This document shows, in pieces, positions 16,248-23,206 of a stretch of 33,480 nt of DNA; the first letter of the stretch is position 1; each line of letters starts with the position of its first letter. Made by a program: the position numbers and the translations under genes. The notes beneath the pieces were generated by a model that was given only the letters and a program-made list of their open reading frames with translations, was not told the origin of the DNA and made no database searches. This DNA comes from Helicobacter pylori PMSS1 (GTDB taxonomy: Bacteria; Campylobacterota; Campylobacteria; Campylobacterales; Arcobacteraceae), in the NCBI GenBank assembly GCA_945883785.1, contig CAMCYD010000012.1, positions 1-33,480 on the forward strand, read 5' to 3'.

Positions 16248-17471
16248 TCACAAAATTATAACATCCACTAAATCACCAACATTTAGTGGAGCTTTTACTT
16301 CCCCTTGTATCAAAAGCCCAGTATCCCCTAACATATTCGTTAAAATAGCACTTGTCCCTGATTTTTTTCCATCAAAATCTACATAATATTTTCCATCAAT
16401 AAGGTTCAAATTACAAGCTTCAAAGATAGTTTTATCCCCTTTTACATCTACTTTTTCATTTAAAATAGCTTTGATGAGAGGTAACTTTTTATCTCCACCT
16501 TGTAGTTTAAAAAAAAGTGGCAATACAAAAAGGGCAAAAGTAACCGTACTACTATAAGCAAATCCAGGAAGTCCAACGATAAATTTATCCCCTTTTTGAG
16601 CAATGATTATATGTTGCCCTGGTTTGATATTGACCCCTTGAAAAAGGAGCGTTGCCCCAAGTTCCTCTTTGATAATATCTTTTACAAAATCATAGTCCCC
16701 AACACTGACCCCACCAGTTGTCACAACGATATCGCTTGTAAAAAGAGCCGTTTGGATAAGATGTAAAATGGATTTTTTATCATCTTTTACAACACCCATT
16801 TGATTGACATTCGCACCATATTTTTTTCCTAGTGCTTCAAGTGTAAGATGATTTGTACTTCTTATTTGAGCCTTATTTGTTTGAATTTCACCCAAATCAA
16901 GTATCTCGCTCCCTGTACTTGCTATTGCTATTGTAGGGATTTCGTACACTTCCACTTCACTAAGATTGAGCCCAGCCATCACACCAATTTCAGCAAACCC
17001 AATCTTCGTACCACTTTTGATAAGCACCTCATCTTTTTTGTAACTCTCCCCAACCTCTCGAACCGCAAATCCAAAAGGGACTTTGTGAGTTGTCTCGATT
17101 GTGCCATCCTCAACTCTCACATTTTCAATAGGGATCAAAGTATCACTTCCACTTGGCATCAAAGAACCTGTAAAAGTTTTCACACAACTCCCACTTTGGA
17201 CAAGAAGCCCATCATCACTCCCAGCTGGATTTATTCCACTTATCTTAATGTGACCCAATTTTTGGTCATCAAACTGTATCGCATACCCATCCATAGCAGA
17301 TGTTGGAAACTCTGGATAATTTCCCATTGCTACGATATCAGTTGCTAAGATTTTTCCCAAACTTTCCATCAAAGAGAGCTTTTTTATAGCCCTTTTTGTT
17401 ATCTCTACACTTTGTAATATCTCTACACTTTTTTCATAAGAGATAAACTTTTTTCCTCTTTCACAACTCAT
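16248..17471 (-). CDS. moeA: Molybdopterin molybdenumtransferase MoeA
   Basis: A 407-residue enzyme that inserts molybdate (or tungstate) into adenylated molybdopterin, the last step of molybdenum cofactor synthesis. Visible are the N-terminal SYEKSVEILQSV and FPTSAMDGYAIQ, the GSDTLIPIENV region, the MoCF-binding TTGGVSVGDYDFVKD signature and INIKPGQH-like VNIKPGQHIIIAQKGDKFIVGLPGFAYSS. Length is normal. It stands alone, not in a moa/mob cluster, and marks the left core-gene border of the accessory block. The ribosome binding site is poor (AGAAG). Confidence 0.96.
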   Translation of the reverse strand: MSCERGKKFISYEKSVEILQSVEITKRAIKKLSLMESLGKILATDIVAMGNYPEFPTSAMDGYAIQFDDQKLGHIKISGINPAGSDDGLLVQSGSCVKTFTGSLMPSGSDTLIPIENVRVEDGTIETTHKVPFGFAVREVGESYKKDEVLIKSGTKIGFAEIGVMAGLNLSEVEVYEIPTIAIASTGSEILDLGEIQTNKAQIRSTNHLTLEALGKKYGANVNQMGVVKDDKKSILHLIQTALFTSDIVVTTGGVSVGDYDFVKDIIKEELGATLLFQGVNIKPGQHIIIAQKGDKFIVGLPGFAYSSTVTFALFVLPLFFKLQGGDKKLPLIKAILNEKVDVKGDKTIFEACNLNLIDGKYYVDFDGKKSGTSAILTNMLGDTGLLIQGEVKAPLNVGDLVDVIIL

Positions 17472-17580
17472 TTTTTCTTCTTTCTCAATATTTTTTATTA
17501 TTTTATCATTTTATCTTTTGATTCTTTGTTTGTATCACTTTATCCATTCTCAAGCTCTTTAAACCTTTGGTTTATCCTTT

Positions 17581-17655
17581 TGAGCCACTTGCAAATTCAA
17601 ACAAATGATTATAAACAGTTTCAATCATCATCTTTCCCCTTTAAAAATAACCATT
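17581..17655 (-). repeat. Dispersed repeat, copy A (SD + MMIETVYNHLFEFASGS fragment)
   Basis: Read on the minus strand it runs from AAATGGTTATTTTTAAAGGGG through an ATGATG to GAATTTGCAAGTGGCTC. It matches the copy at 30426-30499 at all but a few positions. It contains a ribosome binding site (AAAGGGGAAAG) and an ORF of about 19 codons (MMIETVYNHLFEFASGSKG, then stop). The sense of translation is uncertain: the other strand reads EPLANSNK-stop. It looks like a truncated gene end that has been copied around the genome. Confidence 0.6.
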
Positions 17656-17671
17656 TGCATGGAGCAAAAAG

Positions 17672-17742
17672 TGATTTTTAAAGTGAAAATCTAATAATTG
17701 CTACTATTTATACTCAAAATCTTTGAATTTGTAAGTGGCTCT
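17672..17742 (+). repeat. Dispersed repeat, diverged copy B, inverted relative to copy A
   Basis: From GATTTTTAAAGTGAAAATC to GAATTTGTAAGTGGCTC it aligns along its whole length with the copies at 17581-17655 and 30426-30499 but is more diverged and has no ORF. With copy A it forms a 160-nt imperfect palindrome. It ends 1 nt before the stop codon of the minus-strand dinD-like gene. Confidence 0.55.
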
Positions 17743-17743
17743 T

Positions 17744-18619
17744 TTATATTTCTTTATCTTTTTTAGGCAATGCACTTTGTTTTATCATCTTTTTTGCATC
17801 TGATTTTACTCTTCGTTCTAGCTTCTTCAAATCCTCCGCTGGTGGCAATTCTTCTGGTTTAATACCTCTTTCAGTTAAAAGTCCCCGTACACTTTCATTA
17901 TTTTGTATATGTTCACTAGTGATGGAATTTTCACCATAAAGATTTTTTTGTTTTACATTGTGATTGGTGATTTCTGTTGCTAGATTTTTAGCGGTGATAG
18001 TGATTGTGGGCAAAAAGTCAGCCAAAGGGCGACTAGCAGGTATACCTAATTTATCTTTCATATTTTGTGTAGTATTTCCACCAAAAAGTGCTGTATCTCC
18101 TTTTGACCTTATTCGACCAAATCCACTATCATCTACTCCTCTTTCATAGATATTTTTTGAGAGTTCCGTTTCGGATTCTCTCAGTTTTGCCCTTGCTTGA
18201 AGTCTATCTTCTAGCTCCAATCTTTGCTCAATTAATTCTTGTTTTCGTGTTTGTATTGCAAAATAGGTTTGAGCAAAAGCGATTTGCTCTTTTTTGCTAT
18301 CGCCATTTTGAGCGATAAGATAACAAGCATATCTTGTAAGTATAATATCTTCTATCGGTCTTTGTGTATTTGAGCCTATTGATACCATTTTCGTGATATC
18401 ACGAAAATGATCTGATACTTCTATATTAGAGTTTTCACAAGCTATTTTTGCCTTTTGGATTACATTTGCAAAATTTTCCCATCTCTCATATCCGAGTACC
18501 TTTTGCAAATCTCTAGCATACCAGTATTCTATCAAGCTATCTTCAAGTGTGTTGGATAGTTGATTGAACTCATTTTGAAGTGTTATTATCGATTCTTTGT
18601 CCATTTTGTATCGCTCCAT
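17744..18619 (-). CDS. dinD: DinD-like DNA-damage-inducible protein
   Basis: A 291-residue protein with strong DinD signatures: EYWYARDLQKVLGYERWENFANVIQKAKIAC near the N-terminus, then DIILTRYACYLIAQNGDSKKEQIAFAQTYFAIQTRKQELIEQR. A charged middle part and a lysine-rich C-terminus (RRVKSDAKKMIKQSALPKK) follow. E. coli DinD (about 274 residues) is SOS-induced and inhibits RecA strand exchange; the first segment also resembles phage antirepressor/BRO-type domains. The start may be the first ATG (18619) or the internal ATG five codons on, which has GGAG upstream. I see no LexA-type palindrome in the leader. Often found in accessory regions, as here. Confidence 0.8.
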   Translation of the reverse strand: MERYKMDKESIITLQNEFNQLSNTLEDSLIEYWYARDLQKVLGYERWENFANVIQKAKIACENSNIEVSDHFRDITKMVSIGSNTQRPIEDIILTRYACYLIAQNGDSKKEQIAFAQTYFAIQTRKQELIEQRLELEDRLQARAKLRESETELSKNIYERGVDDSGFGRIRSKGDTALFGGNTTQNMKDKLGIPASRPLADFLPTITITAKNLATEITNHNVKQKNLYGENSITSEHIQNNESVRGLLTERGIKPEELPPAEDLKKLERRVKSDAKKMIKQSALPKKDKEI

Positions 18620-18680
18620 TTTTTCTTTTTGTTATCCTATCATCTTTTGGAAATTTTCTTTAAAAACATTACAATTTGAC

Positions 18681-18694
18681 AGATTTTATTGTTT
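18681..18694 (+). repeat. AGATTTTATTGTTT repeat, left copy
   Basis: The identical 14-mer recurs at 23130-23143. Both copies are followed, at different distances, by CTTCTAGTTCYAAAGCT. The pair brackets the regulator/DUF1566/cyclase interval as direct repeats. Confidence 0.4.
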
Positions 18695-18710
18695 ATATTT
18701 TCCCTTCTAG

Positions 18711-18784
18711 TTCCAAAGCTCCAGCTTTGGAATTTATACTAAAATTTATATTGCTATATGCATTCCAAATGTGGACATTTGGAA
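18711..18784. repeat. REP-like palindrome doublet
   Basis: Two perfect 10-bp hairpins: TTCCAAAGCT-CC-AGCTTTGGAA (18711-18732) and TTCCAAATGT-GG-ACATTTGGAA (18763-18784). They share the outer seven base pairs and differ in the inner three by fully compensating changes. The second is followed by the CGAG that often trails REP palindromes in proteobacteria. No RAYT-type transposase is in the window. Confidence 0.7.
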
Positions 18785-18806
18785 CGAGTGACAGTTGGCT
18801 AATTGT

Positions 18807-19298
18807 TTATATCTCTTTATCTAACTTTTCATACTCTTTAAGTCTTTCAATAGCTTTATCAATAAAATCAGCAGGAGCGAAAGGGAGTAGAGTTATAAAT
18901 TTTTCTATTTTTTCATCAGTTGTTTTTGTATTCATAATAGCTTTATCATAGTTAATACCAATATCATTTTTCATTTGAGAATAGATAAAGTGATTGAAAT
19001 ACTCCAACTCTTCCTTTGAAGCATTTTGTAAAAAGTATTTGAAACATCGTTTTCTTGTCTTTGATGAGTTGTCAAAAAGCTCTTGCTCGATAACATCCAA
19101 TACATCAGCAACAAAAGGTATCAACTCAATAGGTATATTTATTCTACCGTTTAAATAGCTATAAACAGCAGATAAAGATGGCACCTCCTTTATCCTGCTA
19201 ACTGTTGGTTGTAAATTTAATAACTTTTGAGAAAACTCTTTTTTTGTCATTCCTTTTTGTTTTATCAATTTATTGATATTCTCTTGAATTGAAAGCAT
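18807..19298 (-). CDS. XRE-type helix-turn-helix regulator
   Basis: A 163-residue protein with a lambda-repressor-like N-terminus (IQENINKLIKQKGMTKKEFSQKLLNLQPTVSRIKEVPSLSAVYSYLNGRINIPIELIPFVADVLDV, about residues 4-68). A helical C-terminal part of unknown function follows. The segment between the recognition helix and the next helix is longer than usual. AAGGTG precedes the ATG, with a TATAAT (minus, 19326-19321) and a near-palindrome at 19356-19369 upstream. It is divergent from the DUF1566 lipoprotein gene and could control it, itself or dinD. Likely an accessory or prophage-type regulator. Confidence 0.75.
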   Translation of the reverse strand: MLSIQENINKLIKQKGMTKKEFSQKLLNLQPTVSRIKEVPSLSAVYSYLNGRINIPIELIPFVADVLDVIEQELFDNSSKTRKRCFKYFLQNASKEELEYFNHFIYSQMKNDIGINYDKAIMNTKTTDEKIEKFITLLPFAPADFIDKAIERLKEYEKLDKEI

Positions 19299-19355
19299 AA
19301 TATTACACCTTATGTATTTTATTATAATTCAACAATAATCTGTACTATCTAAGTT

Positions 19356-19369
19356 GTAATTTAAACTAC
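19356..19369. promoter_or_regulatory. Candidate operator between divergent XRE and DUF1566 genes
   Basis: GTAATTTAAACTAC is a 14-nt palindrome with one mismatched pair. It lies between a minus-strand TATAAT (19321-19326) facing the XRE gene and a plus-strand TATAAT (19376-19381) facing the lipoprotein gene, the expected place for a shared operator. Confidence 0.4.
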
Positions 19370-19456
19370 ACTATGTATAATCATTCGATTAATTAAGTCT
19401 TTATGAAAAGATTGGCTTAAGTTAAGAAGCAAATTTTACATAGGGATGAAAAACAG

Positions 19457-20830
19457 ATGACAAGATTTAGAAAAATAAGTTTTAGGCTACTAATGACTAC
19501 TGTTATTGGTTTCGGCTTCAATGGTTGTGGCGGAGGAGGCGATAATTCAGCTCCACAACAACAGATTAATACTGAAAAATGGGGATTTTTAATTGATTCT
19601 CAAGTAGAAGGTATAGATTATACTTGTGGCTCTATTAGTGGTACTACAGACTCAAATGGTAAATTCTTTTATGATACAACCAAATGTCCAAATGGCATTG
19701 AATTCAAATTAAATAATTTATCACTTGGAATTGTCAATCCATCAAAAATTAATTCCTATCTAACAATCCAAGAGTTAGCAGGAACCGCTAGAAAAGACAT
19801 TTCAGATTTAACAGTACAAAAGATAGCCGTTTTTCTTCAATCGTTAGATGAAGATGATAATGCTTCAAATGGCATTCTAATTAGTCAAAATATCAAAAAT
19901 GCTATCACATTAGATGGAAATCTAGCAGATAAAACAGACAATGAAATTACTGCAGAAATCACAAAACCGACAATAAGTAAAACAGTAAAAGATACAAATA
20001 GTGCATTACAGCATCTTACTGAGAGTACCAATAAAATTGATTATACAAGACCCATATCAACAAATAGTTTTTCAATACCTATGAACGGGGCAGTAAATGT
20101 TGGTATTTATAGTTGGATTATCCTGAATTTTGATGAAGCCATGGATGCAGAATCTATTACACCACAAAATATTACATTAGATGGAAATAAAACATTTTTG
20201 ATTTGTAATTATAATTCCACAACAAAATCAGCTCTCTGTGAAATGGCAGATGGGGTAAAATTTAATGAAAATACAAAATATACAGTGACTGCAAATGTTT
20301 CAAATGCACTGAATAGAAAAAAAAGGATAACAACAAGCTTTACAACTGGAAAACTTGATACTAAACCTCTTTTAAGAACAGGACAAACTACAAGTTATGT
20401 AAATTATGATGATGGATATTATGCCAATCAAGGTCTCGGAAAACTTAGAAGTTTTACAAAAATAAATCAATTAGTAACTGATAATGTTACTGGACTTATA
20501 TGGCAAGATGATATTGCTGTAACAAGCAGTATTCTTGGCATAAATACCAGCTCATATTGTAATAATCTTGATATTGGTAGCTATTCAGATTGGAGACTTC
20601 CAACAATAGAAGAATTAGCAACCATTTCAAGTAAAGGTCAATATAGTCCTGCCATTTTCAATACTTTTTCAAATGTTTCTGCTGAAGACTATTGGTCATC
20701 TACGACTGCCTATCTTGGTATGATTTCAAGTGGCTATAAATGGACTGTAGGTTTTGGTGATGGTGGTAGTATTAGTTGGAGTGGAACAACAAGTGGTTTG
20801 AGAGTTCGTTGCGTTAGAACAAATAATTAA
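19457..20830 (+). CDS. Lipoprotein with Ig-like and C-terminal Lcl (DUF1566) domains
   Basis: A 457-residue secreted lipoprotein. The signal ends in a lipobox-like FNGC with C24, followed by GGGG. Residues about 36-185 resemble a domain frequent in such lipoproteins (VEGIDYTCGSISGTTDSNGKFFYD... VFLQSLDEDDNASNGI). Residues about 190-295 look like a Big_5-type Ig domain (PMNGAVNVGIYSWIILNFDEAMD). Residues about 330-457 are Lcl/DUF1566 (GLIWQDD, DWRLPTIEELATI, YWSSTT, GLRVRCVR). Lcl domains have a C-type-lectin-like fold and act in adhesion in some bacteria; the ligand here is unknown. AGGGA lies 10 nt upstream of the ATG. A second Lcl gene follows after 11 nt. Confidence 0.82.
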   Translation: MTRFRKISFRLLMTTVIGFGFNGCGGGGDNSAPQQQINTEKWGFLIDSQVEGIDYTCGSISGTTDSNGKFFYDTTKCPNGIEFKLNNLSLGIVNPSKINSYLTIQELAGTARKDISDLTVQKIAVFLQSLDEDDNASNGILISQNIKNAITLDGNLADKTDNEITAEITKPTISKTVKDTNSALQHLTESTNKIDYTRPISTNSFSIPMNGAVNVGIYSWIILNFDEAMDAESITPQNITLDGNKTFLICNYNSTTKSALCEMADGVKFNENTKYTVTANVSNALNRKKRITTSFTTGKLDTKPLLRTGQTTSYVNYDDGYYANQGLGKLRSFTKINQLVTDNVTGLIWQDDIAVTSSILGINTSSYCNNLDIGSYSDWRLPTIEELATISSKGQYSPAIFNTFSNVSAEDYWSSTTAYLGMISSGYKWTVGFGDGGSISWSGTTSGLRVRCVRTNN

Positions 20831-20841
20831 AAAGGCAAAAA

Positions 20842-21312
20842 ATGAAAAATAATAAAAGTATAATGTTACGAAAATTATTAATTGGAATATTCTTAATATG
20901 CTATCCATCTTTTCTGCTACAGGCAGATTATTTACGAAATGATATTAAAATGATTGTACTAGATAGTTCTAGTGGTTTAATATGGCAAGATGATAATTCG
21001 TCAAAAAATTTGATTGGTAATTGGTCAACAGCAATTACTACTTGTGAAAATCTTATATTAGGTGGATATACTGATTGGCGACTTCCAAATTTTAATGAAT
21101 TAAATAGCATTACAAGTAAAACAAGTGTATGGAAATCAATTAAAAGTACATTTATAAATATTGCAGATGAGAAATATTGGAGTAGCACCATAATGATTAA
21201 TTCAACAGGAACTGCATGGACTGTAAACTTTAGTCTTAATAGTCCTATGACTTTTGGCGGTAGCAATAAAAATGATGGCTACAATATTCGTTGTGTAAGA
21301 GGTGGATTCTAA
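20842..21312 (+). CDS. Small secreted Lcl (DUF1566) domain protein
   Basis: A 156-residue protein with a hydrophobic signal peptide (LLIGIFLICYPSFLLQA, cleaved near residue 28) and then a single Lcl/DUF1566 domain. The conserved landmarks are in order: SSGLIWQDDNSS, GGYTDWRLPNFNELNSI, KYWSSTIM, AWTVNF and YNIRCVRGGF. It is a paralogue of the last third of the preceding lipoprotein, lacks its lipobox and Ig module, and lies 11 nt downstream behind a short AAGGC ribosome binding site. The two are probably made together, perhaps one anchored and one released. Function unknown. Confidence 0.8.
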   Translation: MKNNKSIMLRKLLIGIFLICYPSFLLQADYLRNDIKMIVLDSSSGLIWQDDNSSKNLIGNWSTAITTCENLILGGYTDWRLPNFNELNSITSKTSVWKSIKSTFINIADEKYWSSTIMINSTGTAWTVNFSLNSPMTFGGSNKNDGYNIRCVRGGF

Positions 21313-21333
21313 TATTGTTATCAAATCTTTTCA

Positions 21334-21368
21334 GCAATAGGTTCTCCTCCTATTGCCACCCTATTTTT
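21334..21368 (+). terminator. Probable terminator after the DUF1566 pair
   Basis: GCAATAGG (21334-21341) pairs perfectly with CCTATTGC (21349-21356) around a 7-nt loop. A T5 run follows after CACCCTA, so the T tract is not immediately adjacent. Confidence 0.55.
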
Positions 21369-21400
21369 AGCTCATTTGTAACTTTGCAAATGAGCTAAAA
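21365..21400. repeat. Perfect 14-bp hairpin between convergent genes
   Basis: TTTTAGCTCATTTG (21365-21378) pairs perfectly with CAAATGAGCTAAAA (21387-21400) around an 8-nt loop. The T arm comes first and the A arm second, so it is not a conventional bidirectional terminator. Confidence 0.6.
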
Positions 21401-21409
21401 TAATTATAT

Positions 21410-21523
21410 CCTCCTCTTGAACCAGTAGCAAACCGCATACAAGCACACAACATTTGTCACATAGCAATCCCTACCACTTCCCGACTTCTCCCATTAAACA
21501 AAAATTATTAACTTTTGGATTTA
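21410..21523. other. Gene-free, locally GC-richer segment
   Basis: The stretch around 21418-21500 is markedly less AT-rich than its neighbours and holds no ORF with a start and normal length. In one minus-strand frame two blocks, GRSREVVGIAM and, after a stop, CMRFATGSRGGYNYFSS, look like coding debris. It could be a decayed gene or remnant of a mobile element. Confidence 0.35.
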
Positions 21524-22306
21524 TTAAGTCATCATTCTAATTAAAATTTGAGCATATTTAATACTGTCAAATACCAAAGGTTTTAGTACTTCTTTTGAAC
21601 CATGTACATCTGACATTTTTGCTCTGAGTTTTTGCATTACAAAAGCAATTTGATTTAATGAACCCTCCAAGTTTTTATTTAAAGGTAAGCTATCCGCATC
21701 TAGCCAGTTAAGACCAGATAATTCATTTTCAATATTTGACATAATTCCAACTGCTTCGATAGATTTTTTACATTTTTCTTGAAACGAAGTACTATCTGGA
21801 TCCCCTAAATTTTTTTGATTATATATTTCATATGTTACACTATCTACGGCGGAACATACTGAAGCCAGAGCTCCACTCAAGTCACCATCTCTAAATCGTA
21901 TAGAAGCTTTGATTAAGTCTTCATGAGACTTTTTATGCAATTCTTTCAACTCTGACAAATCCAATATTTCAATTGGAATAATTTTATTATCATATAATTG
22001 CCAACCAAGCCTTTCTAAATATTTATCGAGTTTTGGTCTTACAGCTATATCTCTTTCAAGAATCTCTTCTGTTACGATATTAACAAAATGTTTAAAATCT
22101 TCATCTGAAAGCTCTTTTATATTTTTATCAATTTCATTTATCAATTGACTTTTGCTATTACCTCCAGAATATTTTTGTTCCATATGGCTTAATAATATTC
22201 TACCTAAACCAGCTAATCCAACAATTTGTTTAATATTTGCAAATGTAAAATTTTCTTCTAAAATTGTGCTTAAAACATTCCAAATTATATTTATATTTCT
22301 TTCCAT
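21524..22306 (-). CDS. Abortive-infection (Abi_C/HEPN-like) protein, putative cyclase-linked effector
   Basis: A 260-residue soluble protein in two parts. Residues about 1-95 are a helical domain (FTFANIKQIVGLAGLGRILLS...) that I do not recognise. A short strand segment GWQLYDNKIIPIEIL leads into residues 125-260, which resemble the abortive-infection C-terminal domain: LSGALASVCSAVDSVTYEIYN and then KLRAKMSDVHGSKEVLKPLVFDS. R228 and H235 form an RX6H motif, the signature of HEPN ribonucleases. AAGGAC lies 7 nt before the ATG. It follows the cyclase-like gene on the same strand after 74 nt, so the cyclase product may activate it; that is inference. Confidence 0.68.
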   Translation of the reverse strand: MERNINIIWNVLSTILEENFTFANIKQIVGLAGLGRILLSHMEQKYSGGNSKSQLINEIDKNIKELSDEDFKHFVNIVTEEILERDIAVRPKLDKYLERLGWQLYDNKIIPIEILDLSELKELHKKSHEDLIKASIRFRDGDLSGALASVCSAVDSVTYEIYNQKNLGDPDSTSFQEKCKKSIEAVGIMSNIENELSGLNWLDADSLPLNKNLEGSLNQIAFVMQKLRAKMSDVHGSKEVLKPLVFDSIKYAQILIRMMT

Positions 22307-22318
22307 TTATTGTCCTTT

Positions 22319-22386
22319 GTCTAACGGTTGAGTTGAAAATAAATTGCTGACATAGTAATTTATTTCTCTCCAATGATTTGTTAGCC
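22319..22386 (-). repeat. attC-like recombination site between the cyclase and Abi genes
   Basis: Read on the minus strand: R''-like GGCTAAC (22386-22380) overlaps the cyclase stop codon. TTGGAG (22373-22368) faces CTCAA (22332-22328), pairing with one extrahelical G. An inner stem AAATAAATT/AATTTATTT surrounds an 11-nt loop, then two bases, then R' GTTAGAC (22325-22319), which fits GTTRRRY. The 2-nt L'-R' spacing and total length of 68 nt fit integron attC sites. R'' deviates at one position. No integrase is in the window. Confidence 0.5.
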
Positions 22387-23004
22387 TTTTAATGCTGATA
22401 ACATACCAGTATATTTCAATTTATAGCTATCTTTATAATTCTTTTCAAAACTTTCTATCTCATTATCATTTTCAACCATCCAATAATAGTAGTAATGTTT
22501 TATAGTTTTTTTAAGTAAAGGTATACTGAAATTTTGAATATCTTCATTATCATTCAATACTATTCGACATTGTCCAGGTTCTAGCTTTGGAGTACCGTTT
22601 TCGTTATCTAAAAATGCTGTTACATAAGCATTTCCATATATAGGGTTTTTTGAAATTCCTACAAATTCAATTCTATTGTGATAACTAAAATTTCCATATG
22701 AAATGCTTGTTGTTGTCATAATATCATCTGCAATTAGTTTTATATTAATTTCTTTTATAACTTTTAAAATATTTTGTAATTTTGTCTTTTTTTCTATATT
22801 GTTATTTTGGACAAATAATACACCACAATCTGAGATAAAAATAGCACCGATATTTTGATTGTTTTGCAATACATCATAACCTGCTTGATTTAATTTATCA
22901 AGTGCATTGACAGCTTGTGAACCATCACCTTTCATCATTTCTTTGAATCCAGATATATCTAAAAATGCAACAAATGTATTTCCATTAAAGTTTGCTATTG
23001 CCAT
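22381..23004 (-). CDS. Class III nucleotide cyclase-like protein (Pycsar PycC-like)
   Basis: A 207-residue single-domain protein. It starts with FVAFLDISGFKEMM, in which D16 is the first metal-binding Asp of class III cyclases, and has IFISDCGVLFV with D59 as the second. TSISYGNFSY and then NPIYGNAYVTAFLDNENG...CRIVL match the order seen in stand-alone defence cyclases (PycC), where the residues read I-x-G-x-A-x3-A-x2-L-E...P-R-I. PycC enzymes make cCMP or cUMP on phage infection and trigger a neighbouring effector. The Arg usually found before I-x-Y-G is Thr/Ser here, so activity or base preference may differ. AAGGA and a clear promoter lie upstream. An Abi_C-type gene follows. Confidence 0.7.
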   Translation of the reverse strand: MAIANFNGNTFVAFLDISGFKEMMKGDGSQAVNALDKLNQAGYDVLQNNQNIGAIFISDCGVLFVQNNNIEKKTKLQNILKVIKEINIKLIADDIMTTTSISYGNFSYHNRIEFVGISKNPIYGNAYVTAFLDNENGTPKLEPGQCRIVLNDNEDIQNFSIPLLKKTIKHYYYYWMVENDNEIESFEKNYKDSYKLKYTGMLSALKG

Positions 23005-23051
23005 GAATATATTCCTTTTTATTTTATAGACTAACTATTTATTGAACATAC

Positions 23052-23079
23052 ATTATATATAAAAGACCCTAAAACTCAA
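23052..23079 (-). promoter_or_regulatory. Sigma-70-like promoter of the cyclase-Abi unit
   Basis: On the minus strand TTGAGT (23079-23074) and TATAAT (23057-23052) are 16 nt apart, and the cyclase ATG is about 48 nt downstream of the -10. This is the best promoter in the accessory block. Confidence 0.6.
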
Positions 23080-23129
23080 AAAATAATAGCAAAAAAGATA
23101 ATTTTTATTGACAAATATGGCATTTCGAT

Positions 23130-23206
23130 AGATTTTATTGTTTCAATCTTTTGTAAAGCTGACTTTAATCGGTTGGTACTTTCGAAAAATCACCAACTAA
23201 AATCAG
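23130..23206. repeat. Right-hand AGATTTTATTGTTT copy and adjoining inverted repeat
   Basis: The 14-mer at 23130-23143 equals 18681-18694. Next to it CTGACTTTA-(ATCG)-GTTGGT (23159-23177) pairs with ACCAACTAAAATCAG (23192-23206), apart from a small bulge. CTTCTAGTTCTAAAGCT, a near copy of the segment at 18704-18720, lies at 23235-23251 beside the uvrB stop. Confidence 0.4.

Noticed and set aside
17581-17742. Complete MITE or insertion sequence at the left edge of the accessory block
   Set aside because: The two inverted copies are unequal in divergence, there is no target-site duplication that I can see, and single copies occur elsewhere.
19457-21312. DUF1566/C-type-lectin-like ends as variable proteins of a diversity-generating retroelement
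   Set aside because: No reverse transcriptase and no template repeat are present, and the shared ends are ordinary Lcl family motifs.
23005-23060. Second attC site upstream of the cyclase (GTTAGTC on the minus strand)
   Set aside because: One half-site only, with a mismatch to GTTRRRY and no pairing partner; the sequence is better explained as leader and promoter.
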